Source: a virus. From it: 32,503 bases of DNA. Position 1 is the stretch's first letter; the number at the start of each line of letters is the position of its first letter. Position numbers and translations under genes: made by a program. The notes beneath the pieces are model-generated. The model saw only the letters and a program-made list of their open reading frames with translations. It did not search any database and was not told the DNA's origin. Positions 17,366-24,636 of the stretch are shown piece by piece. Location: positions 1 through 32,503 of the IMG/VR virus record IMGVR_UViG_3300044612_002213; one strand, given 5' to 3'.

Positions 17366-18057
17366 TATTTTGTTGGTGTTAATTTTTCTTTTAATTCATT
17401 TTTTAAAGTTTCAGTAGCTTGTTTTTCACTTGCAGTAAATGATAAATAAGTTTTACCTAATTCATCTATTGTAGTACAAGCGGTTAAACGAGTTTCTAAA
17501 CGTGCAATGTCTAACATCGGTTGCACTTGTTTAGGATTAATATTAAAAGAAAATCTTTGAGTTCCTTTGTTATCAGTCGCTTGTAAAGAAACTAATTTGT
17601 TATTCAAAAACTGTGACTGCCACTTCCACTCTTTAAGTTTAAAATCCCAAGTAGGTTTTCCTGTTGTTTTATCAAATTCATTTTCCAATAATTTGACTTG
17701 TATAATAGGATAATCGTAAAGCTCACGACCTATACCTAAATTAAAACAAGCTCTTTTAAATGCGTCCGACGCTTGTCCTTTTTCCTTTTCAGTATTGCTT
17801 TCAGTACCCACATCCATTTTCCAAATCCATTCTCTAATTTCATCATTCCAAATTCCAACTGAACAGAATAGATTTCCATCAATAAGTTCGTATTTTTTTT
17901 GCCATCCAAAAACACCAAAGACCAAATCAAGTCTATTCATATCTACTCTTGCATCTTTATAAGCCAATATTGTAGCAAAGCCACCTTTGTTTATTGATTG
18001 AACTCTAAAGTCAATATCAGTTATTTCTAAAGGCGTGTTAATTTTTAAATTTTCCAT
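17365..18057 (-). CDS. Rad52/Sak-family single-strand annealing protein
   Basis: The 230-residue protein has the Rad52/22 pattern: 'RLDLVFGVFGWQKKYELIDG' (about 41-60), then 'EIREWIWKMDVGTESNTEKE' with 'KGQASDAFKRACFNLGIGRELYDYP'-type residues through about 119. The family forms rings that anneal complementary single strands in phage recombination. The C-terminal helical tail is variable. The operon context (SSB-like, NinB, VRR nuclease) is typical. Such a protein could also promote exchange between the many near-identical attC halves in this genome. Confidence 0.9.
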   Translation of the reverse strand: MENLKINTPLEITDIDFRVQSINKGGFATILAYKDARVDMNRLDLVFGVFGWQKKYELIDGNLFCSVGIWNDEIREWIWKMDVGTESNTEKEKGQASDAFKRACFNLGIGRELYDYPIIQVKLLENEFDKTTGKPTWDFKLKEWKWQSQFLNNKLVSLQATDNKGTQRFSFNINPKQVQPMLDIARLETRLTACTTIDELGKTYLSFTASEKQATETLKNELKEKLTPTK

Positions 18058-18082
18058 TTTGTTTTGTTTTTAGTTTTAATTA

Positions 18083-18316
18083 TTAATACATATTCTTAAA
18101 AATTTTATCTAATTGTTCGATTGGACTTTGAAAATCATTATCGAGTAAGTTTGGCTCAATTACTTCTGCCTCGTTTACTTTCATTTTATATAACTTCATT
18201 ACATTACGAATTTCTCTTAATAGCTGATTAGCTTGTTGAAGTTTATTTTTTAAAGACAGATTACTATCTCTTAATTTTTGAATTTCTTCCAGTTGGATTT
18301 TTTCTAATAAAGTCAT
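18083..18316 (-). CDS. Small coiled-coil early protein (77 aa)
   Basis: Heptad-like Leu pattern in the first ~45 residues ('EEIQKLRDSNLSLKNKLQQA'), then an acidic C-terminal tail. It probably oligomerises. Function is unknown. It lies directly upstream of the annealing protein gene in the operon. Confidence 0.68.
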   Translation of the reverse strand: MTLLEKIQLEEIQKLRDSNLSLKNKLQQANQLLREIRNVMKLYKMKVNEAEVIEPNLLDNDFQSPIEQLDKIFKNMY

Positions 18317-18318
18317 AA

Positions 18319-18483
18319 TTAATTTTCTTTTAAACAGTGAATAAATAGTTTTAAATTGTCGGTGATAATCTTAAAATTTACTTCAATTACAATTTTAATA
18401 ATCGCAATTTGTAAAATTTGCTTTTCGTAAGCCAAGCCAAGACAAACGCCTTTTAATACTTGAATGTTAAATAGTTTTTTCAT
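18319..18483 (-). CDS. Small early protein (54 aa)
   Basis: This 54-codon ORF (starting 'MKKLFNIQVLKGVCLGLAYE') has an ATG with an A/T leader and is flanked by genes in the same direction without other use of the gap. Ile/Leu-rich, it may be membrane-associated or form a helical hairpin. It has low information content and the assignment rests on operon packing. Confidence 0.45.
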   Translation of the reverse strand: MKKLFNIQVLKGVCLGLAYEKQILQIAIIKIVIEVNFKIITDNLKLFIHCLKEN

Positions 18484-18484
18484 T

Positions 18485-18679
18485 TTAAAAAGTTTCGATT
18501 TCCTTTTGTAATTCTAATCCAGTATTAAGACCTAGTTTATAAGCAGTAATTGTCTGCTCTTTTTCCATTTCTTTTGCTTTTAAAACATCTTCAAAACTTA
18601 TTCTTGGATAAAGATAAATATCCGTTTCTGTCTTTTTTAAAGTGATTTTTTCGATAAACAAATCTAATGCTGTTTTCAT
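18485..18679 (-). CDS. Small early protein (64 aa)
   Basis: 'FIEKITLKKTETDIYLYPRI' followed by 'LKAKEMEKEQTITAYKLGLN' is a helical, amphipathic small protein seen in Bacteroidetes phage early operons. The ATG overlaps the stop of the upstream 36-codon gene (ATGA). Function unknown. Confidence 0.66.
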   Translation of the reverse strand: MKTALDLFIEKITLKKTETDIYLYPRISFEDVLKAKEMEKEQTITAYKLGLNTGLELQKEIETF

Positions 18680-18786
18680 AATATAAATATTAAAGTTAAT
18701 ATTAAAAATACTATTGATAAGGCAATCAATGCCTCTGCTCCTGCTTTGAGAATAAATCTCAATTCTTTTTTGTCTTGTGGTGTCAT
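18676..18786 (-). CDS. Very small membrane protein (36 aa)
   Basis: The product begins 'MTPQDKKELRFILKAGAEAL' and ends in a single hydrophobic helix rich in Ile, Leu and Phe. ATGA overlaps on both sides with neighbouring genes indicate real translation. It predicts an N-in, one-pass membrane peptide. Its role is unknown. Confidence 0.58.
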   Translation of the reverse strand: MTPQDKKELRFILKAGAEALIALSIVFLILTLIFIL

Positions 18787-18950
18787 AACTCTTTAATTAT
18801 TTGGTTAACTTCAATCTGCAACTTTGCTAGTTTTACTTCCTGTTCAAACAATAACCCGAAAGCAACGCTACAATCTTGTAACTCTTCGATTTCACGCACT
18901 AACTGTTTCAATCTTGAAACAACATTAGCTTTGATTATGGTATCATTCAT
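18783..18950 (-). CDS. Small coiled-coil early protein (55 aa)
   Basis: 'NVVSRLKQLVREIEELQDCS' followed by 'EQEVKLAKLQIEVNQIIKEL' makes two amphipathic helices. It overlaps its upstream and downstream genes by 4 bases each (ATGA), a compact translational coupling. Function unknown. Confidence 0.58.
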   Translation of the reverse strand: MNDTIIKANVVSRLKQLVREIEELQDCSVAFGLLFEQEVKLAKLQIEVNQIIKEL

Positions 18951-19177
18951 TGTTTATTAGTGTAAAGCATTAATATTTGTGAGCCATTTAATCCAGCAGT
19001 TGATTTTAGCAATTCTGAAAACTCCGCATTTTTACGTCTGTTTTCAGCTTGTACCTTTGTCATTTCATCTTTGATAGCGTAAAGAACTTTAAAGTACCTA
19101 TCAACTTTGTCTGAATATACATAATTTTTATTTACTATTCTTTCATACCTGTTGTATAATGTTTCTAGTCTAGTCAT
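18947..19177 (-). CDS. Early helical protein (76 aa)
   Basis: A charged, helical protein ('LYNRYERIVNKNYVYSDKVD', 'DEMTKVQAENRRKNAEFSEL'). The start overlaps the previous stop (TAATG). Not recognised. Confidence 0.66.
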   Translation of the reverse strand: MTRLETLYNRYERIVNKNYVYSDKVDRYFKVLYAIKDEMTKVQAENRRKNAEFSELLKSTAGLNGSQILMLYTNKQ

Positions 19178-19344
19178 TATCTTTTTGCGTTTAACTTTGA
19201 CAATCTTTTACTCTTAATCTTTTGGCTTCTTGTTGGATGGTAAATAGGGTTTGACGAATTTGATAAAATAAGTCTTTGTTGGTATGCTGCCGAAGCTCCC
19301 ATCATTTGTGCCATTGCTAATAATCTCATTATACTACTTCTCAT
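19177..19344 (-). CDS. Small early protein (55 aa)
   Basis: It begins 'MRSSIMRLLAMAQMMGASAA' and has a strongly basic C-terminus ('KIKSKRLSKLNAKR'). It overlaps the preceding gene by ATGA and the following by one base. The style (Met-rich helix, then basic tail) recurs among small phage proteins, possibly nucleic-acid binding. Confidence 0.55.
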   Translation of the reverse strand: MRSSIMRLLAMAQMMGASAAYQQRLILSNSSNPIYHPTRSQKIKSKRLSKLNAKR

Positions 19345-19532
19345 ATTCTACTTTTTAATGCCTCATTTGCGCACTTTGTAAGTGCATCCGCTTGAAGCTG
19401 GTTAATAAATTCACTACATTTTTTTTGGATTTTCTCCTCACCAATTAAATCAATAGTTGAACGTTTGGTGTAAACCCTAACCAACGTCTGTTTGTCGTTA
19501 GGGTCGATTTGTTTTCTGCCTCTCTTTGCCAT
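19341..19532 (-). CDS. Small DNA-binding-like protein (63 aa)
   Basis: A basic start ('MAKRGRKQIDPNDKQTLVRV'), a beta-compatible strand ('LVRVYTKR') and a helix 'KKCSEFINQLQADALTK' suggest a ribbon-helix-helix-type protein. It lies second in the leftward operon, where early regulators are often found. Confidence 0.62.
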   Translation of the reverse strand: MAKRGRKQIDPNDKQTLVRVYTKRSTIDLIGEEKIQKKCSEFINQLQADALTKCANEALKSRI

Positions 19533-19537
19533 ATTAG

Positions 19538-19879
19538 TTATTTTACAGTTTTTAAAATGAAATCAATCGCATCGTTAATATCTTCATTGTAAGAAATAGT
19601 AAAATCTGTTCCAGTAGATGAAGAAGCTCTTTTAACAACAAAAGAAAAATCAGAAGATGAATGATAAACAGTTCCTTGTTTGTGGTCTGCAATTCTAACT
19701 GATTTATCGTTTAAATCAAAATATTTACCATTAAAATAAGAGCATAAAGAAGATAATAAAAGTTGTTGTCTTTCGATTTCATAATCTTCCATATCTAATT
19801 CTCCGTTATCTTCTCTTTTGTTAATGATTTCTAATTCTGTGTAAAAATCATTAATTGCTTGTGTGTTAAAAGTTTTCAT
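19538..19879 (-). CDS. First gene of the leftward early operon (113 aa, unknown)
   Basis: I chose the ATG at 19879 (nine codons inside the longest frame), because a -7-like element lies at 19908-19915 and would put the transcript start after the upstream ATG. The protein is acidic at first ('YTELEIINKREDNGELDMED') and beta-rich later ('GTVYHSSSDFSFVVKRASSS'). The family is not recognised. First position suggests an immediate-early role. Confidence 0.65.
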   Translation of the reverse strand: MKTFNTQAINDFYTELEIINKREDNGELDMEDYEIERQQLLLSSLCSYFNGKYFDLNDKSVRIADHKQGTVYHSSSDFSFVVKRASSSTGTDFTISYNEDINDAIDFILKTVK

Positions 19880-19907
19880 AATTTCTATTTGTTTTATTAT
19901 TACCATA

Positions 19908-19915
19908 CAAAAATA
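19908..19915 (-). promoter_or_regulatory. Possible -7 element for the leftward operon
   Basis: TATTTTTG on the minus strand fits TAnnTTTG, 29 bases ahead of the chosen start. The expected TTG 19-21 bases upstream is missing, so this is a weak call in a very AT-rich stretch. Confidence 0.3.
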
Positions 19916-19990
19916 AAACTATTTTTATAATAAAAAAATTATTTAATAATTATTTTATAAATATTTTATTATTTATATTGATTATAAATA

Positions 19991-20015
19991 AAAAACCCCC
20001 GCATTTCTGCGAGGG
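19991..20015 (-). terminator. Leftward-oriented terminator in the divergent region
   Basis: On the minus strand CCCTCGCA-GAAA-TGCGGGGG is followed by TTTTTT, a good rho-independent terminator. It faces left between the two divergent operons, so it would stop leftward transcripts that start to its right. It could act as an attenuator of the early operon or as an insulator. Confidence 0.6.
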
Positions 20016-20073
20016 TAATTAACCAAAATCAAAACTTATTATATGAAAGTGTAAAAGTAATAATTTTTTTTTA

Positions 20074-20081
20074 TAAGTTTG
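20074..20081 (+). promoter_or_regulatory. Possible -7 element for the rightward operon
   Basis: TAAGTTTG fits TAnnTTTG and lies 25 bases before the first rightward gene (20106). No clear TTG is found at the right distance upstream, so this needs support from transcription start mapping. Confidence 0.35.
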
Positions 20082-20105
20082 TTAAAAATTTAAAATATTT
20101 ATACT

Positions 20106-20318
20106 ATGGAAGTAAAAGTTATTAGAAGTTACACCGACAAAGAATTAAATCGCAATATGCAAATCGGTGACGTTATCGATGTAACAAACGAAAGAGCAAA
20201 GTTACTAATTGAAAAAGATTATGTAGTAGCTTTGCAAGTTGAAACAACTGAACCAATAGATGGCGGAAGTTCAATAGAAAGTTTAGGCAAACCAAAAAGG
20301 GTTAAAGTTAAAAAGTAA
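20106..20318 (+). CDS. Small phage protein at the start of the late operon (70 aa)
   Basis: 'MEVKVIRSYTDKELNRNMQI' with 'GDVIDVTNERAKLLIEKDYV' is a pattern often seen in small phage proteins near packaging or head genes. The C-terminus is basic. Its stop is one base before the next ATG. No function is known to me. Confidence 0.75.
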   Translation: MEVKVIRSYTDKELNRNMQIGDVIDVTNERAKLLIEKDYVVALQVETTEPIDGGSSIESLGKPKRVKVKK

Positions 20319-20319
20319 T

Positions 20320-20799
20320 ATGCTCCAGGAACTTGTGAAACATCAAGACCAACTTTTGAAAATGGCAATCTCTATTTGCAAGTCAGAGGAAGTTGCTCAA
20401 GATGTTTTGCAAGATACTTATATTAAATTACACGATAGTGGTAAAAAGTTTGAGGAAGTAAACACTGGTTACATTTACTTTACAATGAAGTCTATCTTTT
20501 TAGATAGCGTTAAGCAATCAACAGGTAAAAATAGATTTATACCAACTGAAACTTTTACTAACTTAGCCGAAGATTTAGAACCAGCAAAAGTAATCGTTTA
20601 CAAAAATTTAAGTAATTTTGAAAAAAGATTAATCGATGCACTCTTTGGTAGAGAGATTACAAATGATAAAAATGAAATTGTAAAAACTTTTGAGGGAAGT
20701 AATAAACTTAAACTAAGTCGTGATACAGGAATACCCTATAAAACAATTTGCAAAAGGTTTAATATTTTAAAAAATAAAATATATTTTGAAACTATTTAA
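20320..20799 (+). CDS. Sigma-70-like (ECF-type) transcription factor
   Basis: Residues ~1-45 ('LVKHQDQLLKMAISICKSEE', 'VAQDVLQDTYIKLHD') match sigma region 2.1-2.2, the RNA-polymerase-binding part of ECF sigma factors. The C-terminal 'KLKLSRDTGIPYKTICKRFN' is a helix-turn-helix fitting region 4. Length (159) is typical for a short ECF. Located just before the terminase and structural genes, it may direct late transcription of this operon. It is also similar to small phage packaging regulators. Confidence 0.72.
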   Translation: MLQELVKHQDQLLKMAISICKSEEVAQDVLQDTYIKLHDSGKKFEEVNTGYIYFTMKSIFLDSVKQSTGKNRFIPTETFTNLAEDLEPAKVIVYKNLSNFEKRLIDALFGREITNDKNEIVKTFEGSNKLKLSRDTGIPYKTICKRFNILKNKIYFETI

Positions 20800-20935
20800 A
20801 TACACAAATCATCATCTAAATTATACTATTATTTTATTTAATAAGTTTTTTATTTATTATGTAAAAAAAGCTGGTGTTAAATATTGGTATAAAGATGCAG
20901 TGCCTTTTATTAGATTACATTGTTCTAAATTTTAA
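20786..20935 (+). CDS. Possible small protein with TTG start (49 aa)
   Basis: An open frame from TTG at 20786 overlaps the sigma gene by 14 bases. It gives a basic, aromatic-rich peptide ending 'KYWYKDAVPFIRLHCSKF', which looks more protein-like than chance. It fills an otherwise empty gap and its stop is 5 bases before the next ATG. The rare start keeps confidence low. Confidence 0.38.
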   Translation: MKLFKYTNHHLNYTIILFNKFFIYYVKKAGVKYWYKDAVPFIRLHCSKF

Positions 20936-20940
20936 AAAAT

Positions 20941-21273
20941 ATGCTTGGAGATGCAATAGCAAAAGTAACTCACGCTTTAGGAATTGAACAATGTGATGCC
21001 TGTAAGGAACGACAGCAAAAGCTAAACCGATTATTTGGTTTCAAAAGTCCATCGCCAATGACTGAAAAGGACAAAGAGTTTATGGCACGTTTTTTGGAAT
21101 GGTACAACGATATACCAATCCCGATTGATAAGGTTAACGATATGCTGGAAGCGGAACAAATGTGGTTAAGACTATTCAAAGTCAACACAGGGCAATGCCG
21201 AAGCTGTGGCGTACACTATCAAAGAGCATTTATTAACGATTTAATTAAATTATATGAAAGTTACTCAAACTAA
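20941..21273 (+). CDS. Small phage protein with two CxxC motifs (110 aa)
   Basis: The N-terminal part 'LGDAIAKVTHALGIEQCDAC' with 'KERQQKLNRLF', and a C-terminal 'CRSCGVHYQRAFINDLIKLY', give CxxC pairs at about residues 19-22 and 86-89 that probably bind one zinc ion. Such proteins occur upstream of terminase genes in Bacteroidetes phages. A DNA- or packaging-related role is inferred from position. Confidence 0.75.
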   Translation: MLGDAIAKVTHALGIEQCDACKERQQKLNRLFGFKSPSPMTEKDKEFMARFLEWYNDIPIPIDKVNDMLEAEQMWLRLFKVNTGQCRSCGVHYQRAFINDLIKLYESYSN

Positions 21274-21394
21274 TACAGGGCTTTATTTTCACGAGATGAA
21301 AATAGGTAAATTATATCATAAATTATTATCTAAAGACAAACACACAAAAGAAAAATTTATAAAAGCAATAAAAATATATGAAAGTAGTATTTGA
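21254..21394 (+). CDS. Small basic protein (46 aa)
   Basis: It begins 'MKVTQTNTGLYFHEMKIGKL' and is Lys-rich throughout. It overlaps the previous gene's stop by 20 bases and the next gene's start by 17. This packed overlap in one direction supports translation. Function unknown. Confidence 0.5.
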   Translation: MKVTQTNTGLYFHEMKIGKLYHKLLSKDKHTKEKFIKAIKIYESSI

Positions 21395-21536
21395 AAAGAT
21401 AGAAGTAGTTGATAATATTTATTGCATTATTTTTACCGATGGAATTACAAAGCAAAAATGGGATGGTGAGTTTGGTAAAAACTACGATAAATTAGAAGAT
21501 GTAATTAACGAAATTTTAAAAGAATATCAATTTTAA
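21378..21536 (+). CDS. Small protein (52 aa)
   Basis: 'MKVVFEKIEVVDNIYCIIFT' then 'DGITKQKWDGEFGKNYDKLE' is a compact beta-then-helix small protein. The ATG is within the end of the previous ORF. It is a plausible gene in the packaging operon, with unknown role. Confidence 0.58.
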   Translation: MKVVFEKIEVVDNIYCIIFTDGITKQKWDGEFGKNYDKLEDVINEILKEYQF

Positions 21537-21549
21537 AAACAATAAAACA

Positions 21550-21918
21550 ATGAAAAAACTATTAAACAAATTAGGACTATTTACCGAAAGAGATTTGGTA
21601 ACTTTTGGCAATCAAATGTCAGAAAAAAAAGGAAACGAAAACACAAAAAAAGTTTGGCATTCCGACATCGAAAATTTTAAACGCACAATTTTAATTTTAC
21701 TTGTAACAATCTTTACAAGTTGTTCAGCCGAAGAGGTTGTAGAGCCACAAGGTAACATCTGTATTAAATCTTACTACGTTTACAAGCCGATAGGTTATCA
21801 AGGTGGAACGTGGGTATGGGATTATGTATTTCAATATTCCGAAGCTACAACACTCCCATCGACAAATGGTTATGTATTGATAAATAACTCGAATTATTAT
21901 ACGGTGAGTTGTGATTAA
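21550..21918 (+). CDS. Putative lipoprotein with long N-terminal extension (122 aa)
   Basis: A hydrophobic stretch (about 46-56) is followed by 'FTSCSAEE', a lipobox with Cys59, and a ~60-residue beta-like mature part rich in Tyr, Ser and Asn. However, a 45-residue charged segment precedes the signal, much longer than a usual n-region. Translation from the internal Met23 would shorten it. Either the start is internal, or two functions are joined. The location between small proteins and TerS is unexpected for a lipoprotein, so superinfection exclusion is one guess. Confidence 0.65.
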   Translation: MKKLLNKLGLFTERDLVTFGNQMSEKKGNENTKKVWHSDIENFKRTILILLVTIFTSCSAEEVVEPQGNICIKSYYVYKPIGYQGGTWVWDYVFQYSEATTLPSTNGYVLINNSNYYTVSCD

Positions 21919-21943
21919 TTAACGATAAATACGTTAAAATACG

Positions 21944-22240
21944 ATGGCAAGAGCAGGGCAATTTACAAAAGGAAATGATGGAAAACCAAAAGGAGCAACT
22001 AATAAAGTAACTCAAGAGGCAAGGGAATTGTTTTTAATAACTATTGAAAATGAAGTCCCTCATTTATCTAAAGCGTTTGAAGAAGTTAGAGAGAAAAGTC
22101 CAAAAGACTATTTAGATTTAATAGCTAAATATGCTCAATACTTTGTACCTAAGAAAACACAAACTGATAATAATACGAATGTTAGTATTAACGATTTCAA
22201 TTTAAAGGATGTAATTAAGTTTGATAACACTAAACAGTAA
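21944..22240 (+). CDS. terS: Terminase small subunit, candidate
   Basis: The 98-residue protein starts 'MARAGQFTKGNDGKPKGATN', a basic motif common in small DNA-binding phage proteins preceding terL, and is then helical. The overlap of 20 bases with the large subunit gene and the operon position support a role in recognising the packaging site. It has no clear helix-turn-helix, so this rests mainly on context. Confidence 0.7.
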   Translation: MARAGQFTKGNDGKPKGATNKVTQEARELFLITIENEVPHLSKAFEEVREKSPKDYLDLIAKYAQYFVPKKTQTDNNTNVSINDFNLKDVIKFDNTKQ

Positions 22241-23426
22241 ATACTATCCTTTATTTGAAAACGACACAAGGTACTTTATTATAACAGGTGGTCGAGGTTC
22301 AAGTAAGTCATTTGGGGTTGGTACTTTTACCAACCTTTTGTCATTTGAAACAGGGCATAAAATACTATTCACAAGGCAAACAATGACCTCAGCGCATTTG
22401 TCAATTATTCCAGAATTTCAGGAAAAAATTGATTTAATGGAGCTTAATCCTTTATTTGAAATTAACAAATCAGAAATAAAAAACCTACAAAGCAATAGCG
22501 AAATAATATTTAGAGGCATACGAACTTCCAGCGGTGACCAGACCGCAAACCTCAAATCATTGCAAGGCGTTACAACGTGGATTTTAGATGAGGCAGAAGA
22601 GTTAACCGATGAAACTACTTTTGATAAAATCAATTTATCAATTAGGCAAAAGGGCAAACAGAATAGGGTTATTTTAATCCTAAACCCAGCAACAAAAGAG
22701 CATTGGATTTATAAACGCTTCTTTGAAGATAGAGGCGTACAAGAGGGATTTAACGGCATCAAAGATGATACAACCTACATACATACTACCTACTTAGATA
22801 ACATAGACAATTTAGATGATAGCTTTATAAACGAGGTTAAAAGAATTGAATTAACCAATCCCGAAAAGTATAAACATCAAATCTTAGGCGGATGGTTAAA
22901 CAAAGCTGAGGGAGTTGTTTATTCTAACTGGCGTATTGATGAATTTAAAGAAGTAAGTAAATCAATTTACGGTCAAGATTTTGGATTTAGCATTGACCCG
23001 ACTACCTTAGTTCAAGTTTCAATAGACAAAGAAAAGAAAATTGTTTATGCAAAGGAATTACTTTATAAAGCTGGATTAACTACAACTGAAATATATACTT
23101 ATAATAATCGATTTTGCGGGGCAAATAATTTGATTATAGCAGATAGTGCCGAGCCAAGACTTATAAGCGAATTAAAGCAACGTGGATTGAATATCAAAGG
23201 TATTGACAAACCAAAGATAATTGACCGTATTGCATTACTTCAAGACTATGAAATAATAATTGATAAAGATAGCATCAATTTAATTAAAGAGTTGAATAAC
23301 TACGTTTGGCACGATAAAAAATCAGAAACCCCGATAGATGACTATAACCACTTATTAGACGCTTTAGGGTATGCAGTTTGGAATTATATCGGCAAACCCA
23401 ACAAAGGAAAATATTACGTCTATTAG
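22221..23426 (+). CDS. terL: Terminase large subunit (PBSX/Terminase_3-like)
   Basis: This 401-residue ATPase-nuclease drives DNA packaging. Walker A GGRGSSKS is at residues 23-30, a Walker B-like 'TTWILDEAEEL' at about 112-122, with adjacent coupling motif 'LILNPAT'. The C-terminal RuvC-like nuclease region includes 'GQDFGFSIDPTTLV' and 'LIIADSAEPRLISELK' (Asp) and 'PIDDYNHLLDALGYA' (Asp). The start is a TTG at 22221 inside terS. The length is normal. Confidence 0.93.
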   Translation: MITLNSKYYPLFENDTRYFIITGGRGSSKSFGVGTFTNLLSFETGHKILFTRQTMTSAHLSIIPEFQEKIDLMELNPLFEINKSEIKNLQSNSEIIFRGIRTSSGDQTANLKSLQGVTTWILDEAEELTDETTFDKINLSIRQKGKQNRVILILNPATKEHWIYKRFFEDRGVQEGFNGIKDDTTYIHTTYLDNIDNLDDSFINEVKRIELTNPEKYKHQILGGWLNKAEGVVYSNWRIDEFKEVSKSIYGQDFGFSIDPTTLVQVSIDKEKKIVYAKELLYKAGLTTTEIYTYNNRFCGANNLIIADSAEPRLISELKQRGLNIKGIDKPKIIDRIALLQDYEIIIDKDSINLIKELNNYVWHDKKSETPIDDYNHLLDALGYAVWNYIGKPNKGKYYVY

Positions 23427-23456
23427 AAAAAAATACTTTTTTTTCGTTATAGTAAT

Positions 23457-24110
23457 ATGACGATAACAATCCCACAAAATTACAACGAGATTACCATCGA
23501 GCAAATGATACGATGGAATAAAGCAGTTGAGGAAAATCAAAACTCAATATTAGAATATCAAATGGTTTCAATCCTTTGTGATGTATCATTTGTTGACGTT
23601 CTAAATATCCCACTTAAAGAGTTTAGAGAAATATTGCACGACCTTACAAAGCTATTTGAAACCGAACCAGCGTTAATAGATAGATTTGAAATGAATGGCA
23701 TAACGTATGGCTTTATTCCGAACTTTGATAACCTTACTACGGCAGAATACATCGATTTAGATACCTACGCTGAAACCGATATACTTCGCTTCTTAGCGGT
23801 AGCATACCGACCTATTCAAAACAAGTTTGGCAAACTTTATAACATTGAAGATTATAAAGGGACAGAGGATAATTATCTTAAAATGGCACACGCTCCAGCG
23901 ATGGCTTTCTTAGGGGCAAAGGTTTTTTTTTGGGATTTAAGCAGAGAATTGCTGAAACATTTACCGAGCTTTTTGGAGCAGGAACTAACGGCGGAACAGT
24001 CAACGCTTTTAGAGAAAAATGGAGTTGGTATGCATACATTGATGCAGTCGCTGGAAGAGATTACTTCAAACATTCCAAAGTTTACGAACTTACAATATTC
24101 CAATTTTTAA
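23457..24110 (+). CDS. Tail assembly chaperone-like protein, short form
   Basis: The 217-residue product (starting 'MTITIPQNYNEITIEQMIRW') resembles the small helical chaperones that precede tail genes in siphoviruses. At residue ~157 the gene carries a T9 run where a -1 shift gives a longer product (see 23457-24175). The extension beyond the T run in this frame (59 codons) lacks the conserved look of the alternative frame. It lies directly after terL. Confidence 0.72.
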   Translation: MTITIPQNYNEITIEQMIRWNKAVEENQNSILEYQMVSILCDVSFVDVLNIPLKEFREILHDLTKLFETEPALIDRFEMNGITYGFIPNFDNLTTAEYIDLDTYAETDILRFLAVAYRPIQNKFGKLYNIEDYKGTEDNYLKMAHAPAMAFLGAKVFFWDLSRELLKHLPSFLEQELTAEQSTLLEKNGVGMHTLMQSLEEITSNIPKFTNLQYSNF

Positions 24111-24175
24111 CACATTGTGAATTTATAAACGATTGGGATAAAGAAAATACAAGAATTTTAAAAACTTTAAAATGA
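23457..24175 (+). CDS. Predicted -1 frameshift product of the chaperone gene (239 aa)
   Basis: In the zero frame the ribosome reads GTT TTT TTT TGG at 23922-23933. Slipping back one base within T9 (23923-23931) opens a frame running to 24175 with 'FGAGTNGGTVNAFREKWSWY' and 'FLTHCEFINDWDKE', a Trp/Tyr-rich region of the type seen in tail chaperone C-termini. This second frame has no ATG start after its upstream stop at 23879, so it needs the frameshift to be expressed. Analogous to lambda gpG-gpGT. Indel error in the T run is the main alternative. Confidence 0.62.
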
Positions 24176-24636
24176 GAAATCCGATATACAACTGCATAGA
24201 ATTAATTGCTACTATTTTACAAAACGATAGCGACGTAAATACCATTACTTTAATGGAAAGCGAAGATAGTATTGACTTTGATAAAAAGAACATTTACAAT
24301 TTAGTAAATATCAATATCATATCAGCAAACTTTGAAACAAAGACAATAGGTTTTGAAATTACAGCTTTGGCACAAAGAGATGAGGTTAAGACTACGATAA
24401 CAAATAAGTTTTTAGGCAACGATAACCGATTGGACAACTTCGCTTCAATACACTCAATACTAAACAACCTCACAAAGAAGTTAAGATTAACAAGAAATGA
24501 TTTTGATATTGAGTTTGAAAGTGCAACCGAGCCAACAATATTCAACAAAGCATTTACAAACGGATTAGATGGAATGACTTTAGATTTAGTATTAAGCTAT
24601 CCTGATAACGATACAACTGTTTGCGATGGATGCTAA
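24172..24636 (+). CDS. Tail completion / neck-region protein, candidate (154 aa)
   Basis: The 154-residue protein has a helical N-terminus ('IYNCIELIATILQNDSDVNT') and a beta-rich rest. It overlaps the preceding frame by 4 bases and the next gene by 11. Small proteins of this size next to an HK97 gp10-like gene usually form the head-tail connector or tail terminator. The assignment rests on context. Confidence 0.58.
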   Translation: MRNPIYNCIELIATILQNDSDVNTITLMESEDSIDFDKKNIYNLVNINIISANFETKTIGFEITALAQRDEVKTTITNKFLGNDNRLDNFASIHSILNNLTKKLRLTRNDFDIEFESATEPTIFNKAFTNGLDGMTLDLVLSYPDNDTTVCDGC

